A stretch of DNA of 6,588 bases from JAUNQW01 sp043424615 (GTDB lineage: Bacteria; Bacillota; Bacilli; Lactobacillales; Carnobacteriaceae_A): NCBI GenBank assembly GCA_043424615.1, contig JBHWOX010000020.1:1-6588 (forward strand), written 5' to 3'. A program made the position numbers and the translations under genes. Shown here in pieces: positions 1-5,352 of this stretch (positions within the stretch are counted from its first letter, which is position 1; each line of letters starts with the position of its first letter). A model generated the notes under the pieces. It saw nothing but the letters and a program-made list of their open reading frames with translations, was not told the DNA's origin and ran no database searches.

Positions 1-549
1 GTCTCAGGTGGGCAACAAGATAGTAAGAAAATTGCCCACCACCCTTTTCAATTTAAAAATTTGAGTCAAAATTCTGAAATTTATAAAGAATTTGACCTTA
101 ACCACTTGCCTAAACAAGCTTTCGCTGGATTTTGGATTCGCACATTTGCCTATTTGGTTGATTTATTTTTCATCCGTACAGCCAGCCAGATTTTTTACAA
201 TTTAACTCTTTATCGCTTATTTTCAACCAGCATCAGCCAGCATTGGACTCTTCACATCTTAAACTTTATTTTTCTAATCTTATATTTCTTTTTTATGACT
301 TACTATTTCAATGGGCAAAGCTTCGGTAAAATGCTACTTGGCTTAAGAGTGATTCGTCGAGACGGTGGAACGATCGATCGCCAAAGCTGTTTAGTAAGAG
401 AAACAGCTGGTAGATTAATTATTAATATTATTCCATTTGTGGCTGTCTTCTTGGTTGTTGATGATCAACGGCAACATCTGGTGGATCAGTGGTGTGATAC
501 CGTCGTCATCAATGAAAAGCAATTGAAAATGCTCCAAGCTTATATTTAA
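1..549 (+). CDS. RDD family integral membrane protein, 5'-partial
   Basis: This is a small membrane protein of the RDD family, whose cellular role is mostly unknown; some members have been linked to ion transport. The reading frame is open from position 1, giving 182 codons before the TAA at 547-549. A TTG at 61 could start a 162-residue protein, but it has no Shine-Dalgarno sequence, so I infer that the gene begins left of the window. Numbering from position 1, the first family motif is FWIRTFAYLVD (Arg47, Asp54), which opens membrane segment 1 (about 49-70). Segment 2 lies at about 82-103. Then come the conserved NGQSFGKMLLGLRV block, the LVRE element, and a third hydrophobic stretch near 139-153. 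The usual HDKLAGT-like ending appears as VDQWCDT. The gene converges on the PsiE-like gene and shares a terminator with it. The family call is firm; function and start are not. Confidence 0.8.
   Translation, partial: VSGGQQDSKKIAHHPFQFKNLSQNSEIYKEFDLNHLPKQAFAGFWIRTFAYLVDLFFIRTASQIFYNLTLYRLFSTSISQHWTLHILNFIFLILYFFFMTYYFNGQSFGKMLLGLRVIRRDGGTIDRQSCLVRETAGRLIINIIPFVAVFLVVDDQRQHLVDQWCDTVVINEKQLKMLQAYI
7..40. repeat. Inverted repeat, GC-rich 9-bp arms
   Basis: GGTGGGCAA (7-15) and TTGCCCACC (32-40) are perfect inverted copies around a 16-nt A-rich spacer. It could be the terminator of a gene left of the window, in which case the RDD gene would start at TTG 61. However, only a poor T-tract follows (CCCTTTTC), and the frame reads straight through, so it may simply be coding sequence. 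Its role is undecided. Confidence 0.35.
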
Positions 550-557
550 AAAGGAAC

Positions 558-598
558 AGGCTATGACAGTAAACATTTACTGCCATAGCCTATTTTTT
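558..598. terminator. Bidirectional intrinsic terminator between convergent genes
   Basis: The arms AGGCTATG-a-CAGTAAA (558-573) and TTTACTG-c-CATAGCCT (576-591) pair with a single A/C mismatch, and TTTTTT (593-598) follows on the plus strand. This ends the RDD gene, whose stop lies 8 nt upstream. On the minus strand a weaker TTCCTTTTT tract follows, so it probably also ends the PsiE-like gene, whose TAA (597-599) touches the T-run. Confidence 0.88.
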
Positions 599-1241
599 AT
601 CGACTGGAATCGCCATCTTCAAGTATCACTTTATTGACTTTGTGGTCTGGTGAGAGGTCGATAATATTAATTAAAGCCTCACCGATCTGATAAGTTTCTC
701 CTTCTTCAAGAATTAAATCATTTTCTTCCGCATAGGTATGTAGCAAGTCATCGAGTGTTTTCCCCTTATCAATTGGAAGATTTAGGCCACTATCAACAAT
801 AACATCCCGAACTTGGGTGAGCCCTGAATACTTATTAGCGTCTTGACGAGAAACGAATTCGTCCACTCGTGGATTTACTAAAAATCGCATGACCACAAAT
901 ACTAGGGCAATGGCCACTGTTCCCATGACGAGTTCGCTCATGGATGAAGCGTAAATCAACATTTTTCTAGCAATAACGAAAAGAATTAATTCTAAAATAG
1001 CTGATGTTGAATGGTAGAGAATCATTAAAATTAATTCAATTCCCACAATCAATAGCAAAGCATAACCTAAAAAGTCTTGAAAAATATCATAGGTTTCTGA
1101 AGCATTGGCTAAAAATATGCGAGTAAAATACTCACCAAAATCAAAAATACCAATCATGACTCCCACCGAAAGCAATACAGCAATAATCACTTCCAAATAT
1201 GCTGTTAACTGCCTCAAATAATGCTTAACACGTCCTATCAT
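597..1241 (-). CDS. PsiE-like membrane protein with C-terminal soluble tail
   Basis: The 214-residue protein has four hydrophobic segments (about 15-35, 57-76, 81-97 and 103-122) and a hydrophilic C-terminal part. The membrane region resembles the PsiE family: an ELILMILYHS block with a conserved Glu at 69, then AILELILFVIARKMLI with the Arg-Lys pair at 92-93. PsiE was named for induction by phosphate starvation in E. coli; its biochemical role is unknown. About 90 residues after the last segment (126-214) are acidic and look like a small alpha/beta domain. The ending IGEALINIIDLSPDHKVNKV faintly recalls the transporter-associated (CorC/HlyC C-terminal) fold, but I would not rely on that. The ATG at 1239-1241 follows a GAGGGAG/GGGG ribosome binding region. 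It lies 76 nt downstream of pyrD with no terminator seen between, so it may receive read-through in addition to its own promoter. Confidence 0.77.
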   Translation of the reverse strand: MIGRVKHYLRQLTAYLEVIIAVLLSVGVMIGIFDFGEYFTRIFLANASETYDIFQDFLGYALLLIVGIELILMILYHSTSAILELILFVIARKMLIYASSMSELVMGTVAIALVFVVMRFLVNPRVDEFVSRQDANKYSGLTQVRDVIVDSGLNLPIDKGKTLDDLLHTYAEENDLILEEGETYQIGEALINIIDLSPDHKVNKVILEDGDSSR

Positions 1242-1277
1242 AAGCCCCTACTCCCTCAATTCTTTTATTTTACTATC

Positions 1278-1306
1278 AATTTAGCACGAATCTTCAGCCT
1301 TGACAA
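1278..1306 (-). promoter_or_regulatory. Possible sigma-A promoter for the PsiE-like gene
   Basis: On the minus strand TTGTCA (1306-1301) is followed after exactly 17 nt by TAAATT (1283-1278), 37 nt upstream of the start codon. The -35 matches the consensus at 5 of 6 positions and the -10 at 4 of 6. It lies just past the pyrD stop codon. AT-rich spacers produce such matches by chance, so this is tentative. Confidence 0.4.
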
Positions 1307-1317
1307 AGTGATGAGCC

Positions 1318-2247
1318 TTACAAATAGTTGAGCTGGCCTTTAAAATCCTCTAATGTAGAAAAACCATAGCGAGCCATTTCATCTTCTAATTCCTGCGTTA
1401 AGCGGTTAAAAATTCCAGGGCCTTCTGACCATAAGCTAGAAGCCAACTGAACCATGGAAGCTCCACATAAAATATGTTCAAAAACATCTCGTCCTCTACT
1501 GACCCCACCAGTTCCAATAATTGAGATGGATTCATCCAGTCTTTGATAGAAAGCATGAACATTAGCAAGGGCGGTCGCCTTAACCATCGGACCACCCAAA
1601 CCTCCAAAGCCATTTTTAGCTTTAATAGTCACTGATAAGTCCTGAACCACCAAAGCATTTCCAATTGAATTCATCGTGTTCACATATCTTAATGGGTAGT
1701 GATTTAAAATTTTTGCCATCTGATCAAAATGATTCAAATCAAAATATGGAGGTAATTTAAGACCCAATTCTTGGTCTACACTTGCAAAGACACGGTCCAG
1801 CAGCCGCCGACAAGCTTCATAATCATAGCCCACTTGTGCTTTACCAATGATGTTAGGGCAAGATAAATTGAGTTCAATAATAGCAGATAATGAAGAGGCT
1901 TGTACCCGGTCGATGATATGACAGATCTTATCTTCACTCATCTCTGTGATGGAAATGAAATAAGTTTTATCGGGATGCTCCTCTTCCAAAGCTTCAAGTT
2001 GTTGGATATAAAAATCGACCCCTAAATTAGGCAAGCCACTGGAATTAATGGTGTGGGGCCCCCAAGCGTGTATACGAGGTTCTTCATTGCCAGAGCGCGG
2101 ATTTAAAGTCGCTGTTTTACTCACCACACTAGCAGCGAGTGACTGGTCTAAATCAATTAAATCTTGGGCTGTTGAGCAATGAACACCCGAAGCATTCATG
2201 ATGCAATTATCAAATGAATAGGGACCTATCTTAGTTTTCACTGCCAT
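1318..2247 (-). CDS. pyrD: Dihydroorotate dehydrogenase, class 1A (fumarate type)
   Basis: This cytosolic flavoenzyme (309 residues) oxidises dihydroorotate to orotate, the fourth step of de novo UMP synthesis. It resembles Lactococcus lactis PyrDA along its whole length: NASGVH (18-23), Lys44, the INSSGLPN loop (67-74), ELNLSCPN (125-132) with the catalytic base Cys130, Lys164 in KLPPYFD, NTMNSIGN, GFGGLGG, and the FMN phosphate loop IIGTGGV. A cysteine base at this position is typical of class 1; class 2 enzymes use serine. Class 1A enzymes are single-subunit and use fumarate as electron acceptor, and no pyrK-like iron-sulfur subunit lies alongside, which fits. An excellent AAGGAGGAG sits 6-7 nt before the ATG, in the 19-nt gap after pyrF. 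The gene is presumably co-transcribed with pyrF under the leader attenuator. Confidence 0.96.
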   Translation of the reverse strand: MAVKTKIGPYSFDNCIMNASGVHCSTAQDLIDLDQSLAASVVSKTATLNPRSGNEEPRIHAWGPHTINSSGLPNLGVDFYIQQLEALEEEHPDKTYFISITEMSEDKICHIIDRVQASSLSAIIELNLSCPNIIGKAQVGYDYEACRRLLDRVFASVDQELGLKLPPYFDLNHFDQMAKILNHYPLRYVNTMNSIGNALVVQDLSVTIKAKNGFGGLGGPMVKATALANVHAFYQRLDESISIIGTGGVSRGRDVFEHILCGASMVQLASSLWSEGPGIFNRLTQELEDEMARYGFSTLEDFKGQLNYL

Positions 2248-2266
2248 ATCGACTCCTCCTTCTTCC

Positions 2267-3115
2267 TTATTTTTTCAAATTTTTAATCATGTGTTGGCAC
2301 GCCGAACGAGAAGCAGCTCCCACTTCCGTCTCCGGATTATTTTCATCTTGGTAAGCTAATATAATGGAGCGTGAAGCATTGACGACTCCGCCTTGCCCAT
2401 CCTCCTTCAAATATTTTTTAATATCGGAAGCTTGGCCGGCTTGAGCGCCATATCCGGGAATAAGAAAGGGAATATCGGCATAACGATGGCGGATGGCCTC
2501 TATATTGTCAGATTGGGTGCCACCAAAAACAAAACCGATAGAGGAAAAACCCGATGCCCCTTTGTAATCTTGGGCTATTTTTTGAATATCATCAGCTATT
2601 TTTTCATACAGAGCTTGGTCTTTAATAGGAAGGTATTCAATATCATGAGCGCCTGGGTTGGAGGTACGAATTAAAACAAAGATTCCTTTATTATAATTCT
2701 GCAAATAGGGTAAATAAGCTTCCAAGCTGTCATAACCCATGTATGGATTGACTGTCATCATATCCACTTCAAAATCTCCAGTAAAATGAGCCCGGGCATA
2801 AGCTTCGGCAGTAGAAGCGATATCCCCCCGTTTGACGTCTCCTATAGTGAATAAATCGAATTGTCGTAAATAAGCTAGCGTTTTAGCATAGGCCGTCATA
2901 CCAGCTAAGCCGTATTGTTCATAAAAACCAATCTGAACTTTGTAACAAGCTACTATATCTTTGGTTGCTTGAATAATCTCTTTATTAAAGTTAAACAAGC
3001 TGTCTTCAAGCTTCTGTTCCCTCATTACCTCAGGCACATAGGATAATTGAGTATCTAAGCCCACACAAACTGGACTTTTGTTTTCGGTCAGACGGTTCAA
3101 CTTGTCAATAATCAT
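2267..3115 (-). CDS. pyrF: Orotidine 5'-phosphate decarboxylase, subfamily 2
   Basis: The enzyme decarboxylates OMP to UMP, the last step of de novo pyrimidine synthesis. The protein has 282 residues from the ATG at 3115-3113. It begins with MIIDKLNRL and CVGLDT (17-22), the opening typical of the longer, Mycobacterium-type subfamily 2 rather than the roughly 235-residue B. subtilis/E. coli type. Catalytic residues are Lys59 (YKVQ) and the DVKRGD motif (Asp93, Lys95, Asp98). Later phosphate-binding elements are FVFGGTQ, IPGYGAQ and NASRSI. In-frame upstream starts exist at TTG 3139 and ATG 3136, but AGAGGAG lies 6 nt before 3115, and the extra residues (MMRKEEKE) are encoded largely by that ribosome binding site. 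It is the first enzyme gene after the attenuator and lies 19 nt ahead of pyrD. Confidence 0.93.
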   Translation of the reverse strand: MIIDKLNRLTENKSPVCVGLDTQLSYVPEVMREQKLEDSLFNFNKEIIQATKDIVACYKVQIGFYEQYGLAGMTAYAKTLAYLRQFDLFTIGDVKRGDIASTAEAYARAHFTGDFEVDMMTVNPYMGYDSLEAYLPYLQNYNKGIFVLIRTSNPGAHDIEYLPIKDQALYEKIADDIQKIAQDYKGASGFSSIGFVFGGTQSDNIEAIRHRYADIPFLIPGYGAQAGQASDIKKYLKEDGQGGVVNASRSIILAYQDENNPETEVGAASRSACQHMIKNLKK

Positions 3116-3121
3116 TTCTTT

Positions 3122-3128
3122 CTCCTCT
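3122..3128 (-). promoter_or_regulatory. Ribosome binding site that fixes the pyrF start
   Basis: AGAGGAG on the minus strand is followed by a 6-nt spacer (AAAGAA) and ATG at 3115. The rival ATG at 3136 has only a weak GGTGA upstream. This is why the shorter pyrF is preferred. Confidence 0.7.
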
Positions 3129-3159
3129 TTTCTCATCAATTCACCAGCTAAAAAAGTTT

Positions 3160-3208
3160 AAAAAAAGAGTCCACTTCTTTCAGTTTGGGCTGAATATAGA
3201 AGTGGACT
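3160..3208 (-). terminator. Leader intrinsic terminator (attenuator) of the pyr operon
   Basis: On the minus strand AGTCCACTTCT (3208-3198) pairs perfectly over 11 bp with AGAAGTGGACT (3178-3168). An inner 5-bp stem TTCAG/CTGAA with a CCCAAA loop stacks on it after a 3-nt ATA bulge. C and then seven T residues (3166-3160) follow directly. It lies downstream of a strong promoter and 44 nt before the preferred pyrF start, so it must be bypassed for pyrFD to be expressed. The leader ORF reads through its 5' arm and stops at the apex of the hairpin. I see no PyrR-binding (AGAGAGG-type) element in the leader. Confidence 0.87.
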
Positions 3209-3287
3209 TTATTAAAGAAAGTTTGGATAAAAAATACGAAACGATTGAAAAGCTGAAATGAGTGTTTATTTCATAAGACATCATCAT
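3180..3287 (-). CDS. Putative pyr operon leader peptide (35 codons)
   Basis: A short ORF starts 20 nt after the predicted transcription start. AAAAGGAG is followed by 7 nt and three consecutive ATG codons (3287-3279), and the ORF ends with TGA at 3182-3180. It encodes 35 residues beginning MMMSYEINTH, with nine serines and many Phe, Ile, Leu and Tyr codons, so the mRNA is U-rich (UUUUUU at 3234-3229). The stop lies inside the terminator hairpin: the last nine codons cover its 5' arm. This is the layout of E. coli pyrL in the pyrBI leader, where low UTP stalls RNA polymerase in U-rich sequence, the ribosome catches up and blocks the terminator. The peptide itself need have no function. The ORF and its signals are seen directly; translation and regulation are inferred. 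Confidence 0.68.
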   Translation of the reverse strand: MMMSYEINTHFSFSIVSYFLSKLSLIKSTSIFSPN

Positions 3288-3298
3288 ACAATCGCTCC
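3238..3298 (-). promoter_or_regulatory. Possible leader hairpin masking the leader-ORF Shine-Dalgarno
   Basis: On the minus strand GGAGCGATTG (3298-3289) can pair with CAATCGTTTC (3247-3238) over 10 pairs, two of them G-U. This buries the leader ribosome binding site and all three start codons. A nested TGAAAT/ATTTCA stem (3273-3268 with 3259-3254) lies in the 41-nt loop. The U6 run begins 4 nt after the outer stem, as would suit a transcriptional pause. The stem is far from isolated sequence noise but is untested. Confidence 0.4.
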
Positions 3299-3313
3299 TT
3301 TTCTCTTCGACAA

Positions 3314-3342
3314 ATATTACCTTTCTTGATTCCTTTTGTCAA
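3314..3342 (-). promoter_or_regulatory. Sigma-A promoter of the pyr operon
   Basis: On the minus strand a perfect TTGACA (3342-3337) is followed after 17 nt by TAATAT (3319-3314), which matches the -10 consensus at four of six positions. Transcription should begin near 3307, giving a leader of about 190 nt before the pyrF start. An A/T-rich stretch from the preceding gloB terminator lies upstream and could help RNA polymerase bind. Confidence 0.85.
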
Positions 3343-3366
3343 TAGTCAATCATAGAGCTGGTTAAA

Positions 3367-3403
3367 ATAAAAAAAGCTGTGAGCTATATATCGCAGCCTT
3401 TTT
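3367..3403. terminator. Intrinsic terminator after gloB
   Basis: GCTGTGA (3376-3382) pairs with TCGCAGC (3391-3397), including one G-U pair, around an 8-nt loop. The flanking A and T runs extend the stem past one bulged C. Seven T residues follow on the minus strand (3375-3369), ending gloB 18 nt after its TAA. The plus strand also has a TTTTT tail, but no plus-strand gene ends here. Confidence 0.8.
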
Positions 3404-3420
3404 CTTACTAGCCAAAAGTA

Positions 3421-4122
3421 TTAAAACTGATCTCTCAAATCTCTTAATTTTTTAAAAGTTTCTAAATTTTCAGCTTGTAAAAATAGATTAATTTCTTCTT
3501 CATAGCCGATGGTCGAAGGTAAGCTGGCTTGCCCTTGGTCCACTTGGGCTTGAGCCCCTTCTAAAGCCGCTAAGAGTATAGGGTTATCTTCTTCGATAGT
3601 CAGCGCAAATTTCAAATTCGTCACGGTATACTCATGACCGGCATAAAATTTCAAGCCTTCATCTAGTTGATTAAATTTTTGCATGCTGTCAAAAGCTTCT
3701 TCATAATCACCAGTAAAGACTCGTCCACAACCGGCTGAAAACAGGGCATCCCCACAGAATAAATGTTCATCGTCATAGAAAGAAATATGTTCTTCTGTAT
3801 GGCCAGCTGTTTTCAAAACATTGAAATGACGACCAAAAAGAGTAAGTGAATCCCCTTCTTGCAAGCTATGAGTATTTAATTCTTTTGTTTCAATTGGCCC
3901 GTAAACTTCTACAGAGTCATAAGCATCTATTAAGCTAGGAACTCCTCCGACATGATCTTCATGCTCATGAGTGAGTAAAATTGCTTTAAGATTGACCCCT
4001 GTCTGCTCTATGTATTGAATAACGGGCTCAGCTTGGCCAGGATCAACTACTACAATTTCTTGCTTGTCCTCCATAACCCAAATGTAATTGTCATCAAAGG
4101 CGTTCAGAGCTTTTATTTCCAT
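3421..4122 (-). CDS. gloB: Hydroxyacylglutathione hydrolase (glyoxalase II)
   Basis: This is a 233-residue metallo-beta-lactamase-fold hydrolase of the glyoxalase II group, which classically splits S-lactoylglutathione into lactate and glutathione in methylglyoxal detoxification. The family marks are clear: NYIW (12-15), VVVDPG (24-29), THEHEDHVGG with His52, His54, Asp56 and His57, then His108, Asp125 in the CGDALFSAGCGR stretch and His163 in GHEYT. These are the seven ligands of the two-metal site. The C-terminal PSTIG and INLFLQ segment is recognisably GloB, but Gln stands where NPFLR-type enzymes have the glutathione-contacting Arg, and the helical tail is shorter than in E. coli GloB (about 251 residues). 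The true thiol substrate may therefore differ. AAGGGGGAG lies 6 nt before the ATG. It follows the sulfolipid genes but has its own terminator; no convincing promoter was found. Confidence 0.9.
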   Translation of the reverse strand: MEIKALNAFDDNYIWVMEDKQEIVVVDPGQAEPVIQYIEQTGVNLKAILLTHEHEDHVGGVPSLIDAYDSVEVYGPIETKELNTHSLQEGDSLTLFGRHFNVLKTAGHTEEHISFYDDEHLFCGDALFSAGCGRVFTGDYEEAFDSMQKFNQLDEGLKFYAGHEYTVTNLKFALTIEEDNPILLAALEGAQAQVDQGQASLPSTIGYEEEINLFLQAENLETFKKLRDLRDQF

Positions 4123-4144
4123 AATGATCTCCCCCTTTTATAGC

Positions 4145-4178
4145 TACAAATACAGGCTGTGACCGTGGTCACAGCCTG
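4145..4178 (-). terminator. Palindromic hairpin after the sulfolipid operon, probable weak terminator
   Basis: CAGGCTGTGACC (4153-4164) and GGTCACAGCCTG (4167-4178) form a perfect 12-bp GC-rich stem around GT. On the minus strand only TATTTGT follows, a poor U-tract, so termination after sqdX may be partial and read-through into gloB possible. The core resembles the other two terminators at gene ends in this window, which supports a terminator role over an operator. Confidence 0.6.
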
Positions 4179-4192
4179 AAAAATTTAAGTCA

Positions 4193-5332
4193 TTAATGTG
4201 AAAAATCATACTCTTTACTATAAGCGATCGTCTCTTCATAGGCATCAAGCATGGCAGCAGAGGCGTTTTCCCAAGAAAATTGCATGGCATAGTCACGGGC
4301 CTGTTCGGCAATGTCAGACATCATGCCAGGATAATCCAACATATCAAGACATTCATTGAGATCGGGCAAATCTTCGCCACCATACATTAATCCATTTGAC
4401 AAATGTTCGATTTGTTCAGCAGTGGGTTCAGAATAGGCTGCAATGACAGGTGTCCCTGAAGCCATGGATTCCGTAATCACTAAACCAAGAGTTTCAGATC
4501 GTGAAGGAAAAACGAAGGCGTCCGCTGAAGCATAAGCTTCAGACAGTTGCCGGCCGTGTAAGAAACCAGTAAAGACTGTCGGGGTATCGGCAAATATTTC
4601 TTCTAAGTTTTCCTTGTCCGGTCCATCGCCAATAACGGCTAAACGCACATCTTTTCGGTCCGTCATGATGGATTTTAATGCTTTGATATTTTTTTCAGGA
4701 GCTAGTCGACCGACAAAAATAAGGAGTTTCTTTTCCGTCTCGCCTTCCGTTAATCGATTACGCATACTTTCAGAATAAAATCGAGGATGGCGGTTATCAA
4801 TGTCTACCCCCTTCGGTAGGACCTCCAGCCCTTCAATCCCATGCTCATCTAAAAGATCATACATAGCATCAGAAGTCACCAAGTTTATATCGGCTTCATT
4901 ATGCAATTTTTTCAGATATTTCCACACCATATTTTCAAAAGATTCAAAGCCATAATGGCTAAGATAGTTCGGTATATTGGTGTGAAAGGAACAAATTAAT
5001 GGAATATCATATTTTTTCGCATAATGGACCGCGCTGGCGGTGAGAGAAAATGGATTAGCTGCGTGAACAATGTCCGGTTCAAATTCTTTGAAGATTTTTC
5101 CAACTTTCGAAGTTGGGAGTCCCCAAGGCCGTTGCTTGTAAAAAAAGAAAGTTTTAGCCGGTAGGGCATAAATTTTTGCTCCTCGGTAATCTTCAGGGAC
5201 ATCACCCACATCGGGCGCTATCACAATCACCTCATGACCTTGAGCTAGCATATAGTCTACTGCTTTTGTTAGTCGGACCACTATACCATCTGTAGACGGT
5301 AAAAATGTTTCGGTAACAAGGGCAATTTTCAT
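4193..5332 (-). CDS. sqdX: GT4 glycosyltransferase, SqdX/SQD2-type sulfoquinovosyltransferase
   Basis: This 379-residue GT-B retaining transferase (GT4) is predicted to move sulfoquinovose from UDP-sulfoquinovose to a diacylglycerol-type acceptor at the cytoplasmic face of the membrane. The N-terminal domain opens with TETFLPSTDGIVVRL and carries DIVHAANP (87-94) and SFHTN with His117. The C-terminal nucleotide-sugar domain has KGVD (174-177), PRFYSESMRNRL, VGRLAPEK (Arg209, Lys214), IGDGP and the E-x7-E motif (Glu280, Glu288). The stretch from KGVD to the PRF..S..MR.RL element and the VFTG..G..LS.AYASAD element follow plant SQD2 and cyanobacterial SqdX as I recall them. The partner synthase lies immediately upstream, 20 nt away, which strongly supports the assignment. 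GT4 specificity is hard to fix from sequence, and the acceptor could be a glycosyl-diacylglycerol. AGGGTGA precedes the ATG at about 10 nt, a moderate site. Confidence 0.82.
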   Translation of the reverse strand: MKIALVTETFLPSTDGIVVRLTKAVDYMLAQGHEVIVIAPDVGDVPEDYRGAKIYALPAKTFFFYKQRPWGLPTSKVGKIFKEFEPDIVHAANPFSLTASAVHYAKKYDIPLICSFHTNIPNYLSHYGFESFENMVWKYLKKLHNEADINLVTSDAMYDLLDEHGIEGLEVLPKGVDIDNRHPRFYSESMRNRLTEGETEKKLLIFVGRLAPEKNIKALKSIMTDRKDVRLAVIGDGPDKENLEEIFADTPTVFTGFLHGRQLSEAYASADAFVFPSRSETLGLVITESMASGTPVIAAYSEPTAEQIEHLSNGLMYGGEDLPDLNECLDMLDYPGMMSDIAEQARDYAMQFSWENASAAMLDAYEETIAYSKEYDFSH

Positions 5333-5352
5333 TGGAATTTATTCACCCTGCC

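Noticed and set aside
1300..1305. TTGACA on the plus strand
   Set aside because: No -10 at 16-18 nt and no plus-strand gene downstream; the same bases on the minus strand fit the possible PsiE-like promoter better.
1398..1613. 71-codon minus-strand open frame within pyrD
   Set aside because: It is an out-of-frame shadow of pyrD, rich in Trp and Leu and without an initiation signal.
2393..2674. 93-codon plus-strand open frame opposite pyrF
   Set aside because: It lies fully inside pyrF on the opposite strand, has no good ribosome binding site and resembles no family; pyrF is unambiguous.
3116..3139. Longer pyrF starting at TTG 3139 or ATG 3136
   Set aside because: The extra codons contain the strong AGAGGAG that serves ATG 3115, and homologues, as I recall them, begin at the MIIDKL-like position.
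3140..3307. PyrR-binding site in the pyr leader
   Set aside because: I looked for the AGAGAGG-type loop and the associated anti-antiterminator stem and found neither; this rests on reading by eye, not on a covariance search.
4129..4134. TATAAA box just upstream of gloB on the minus strand (near 4135-4140)
   Set aside because: Transcription from it would start at or inside the ribosome binding site, and there is no -35 at the right distance, so it is not a credible gloB promoter.
4996..5211. 71-codon minus-strand open frame within the glycosyltransferase
   Set aside because: It is a shadow frame of sqdX, whose motifs cover the same bases in another frame.
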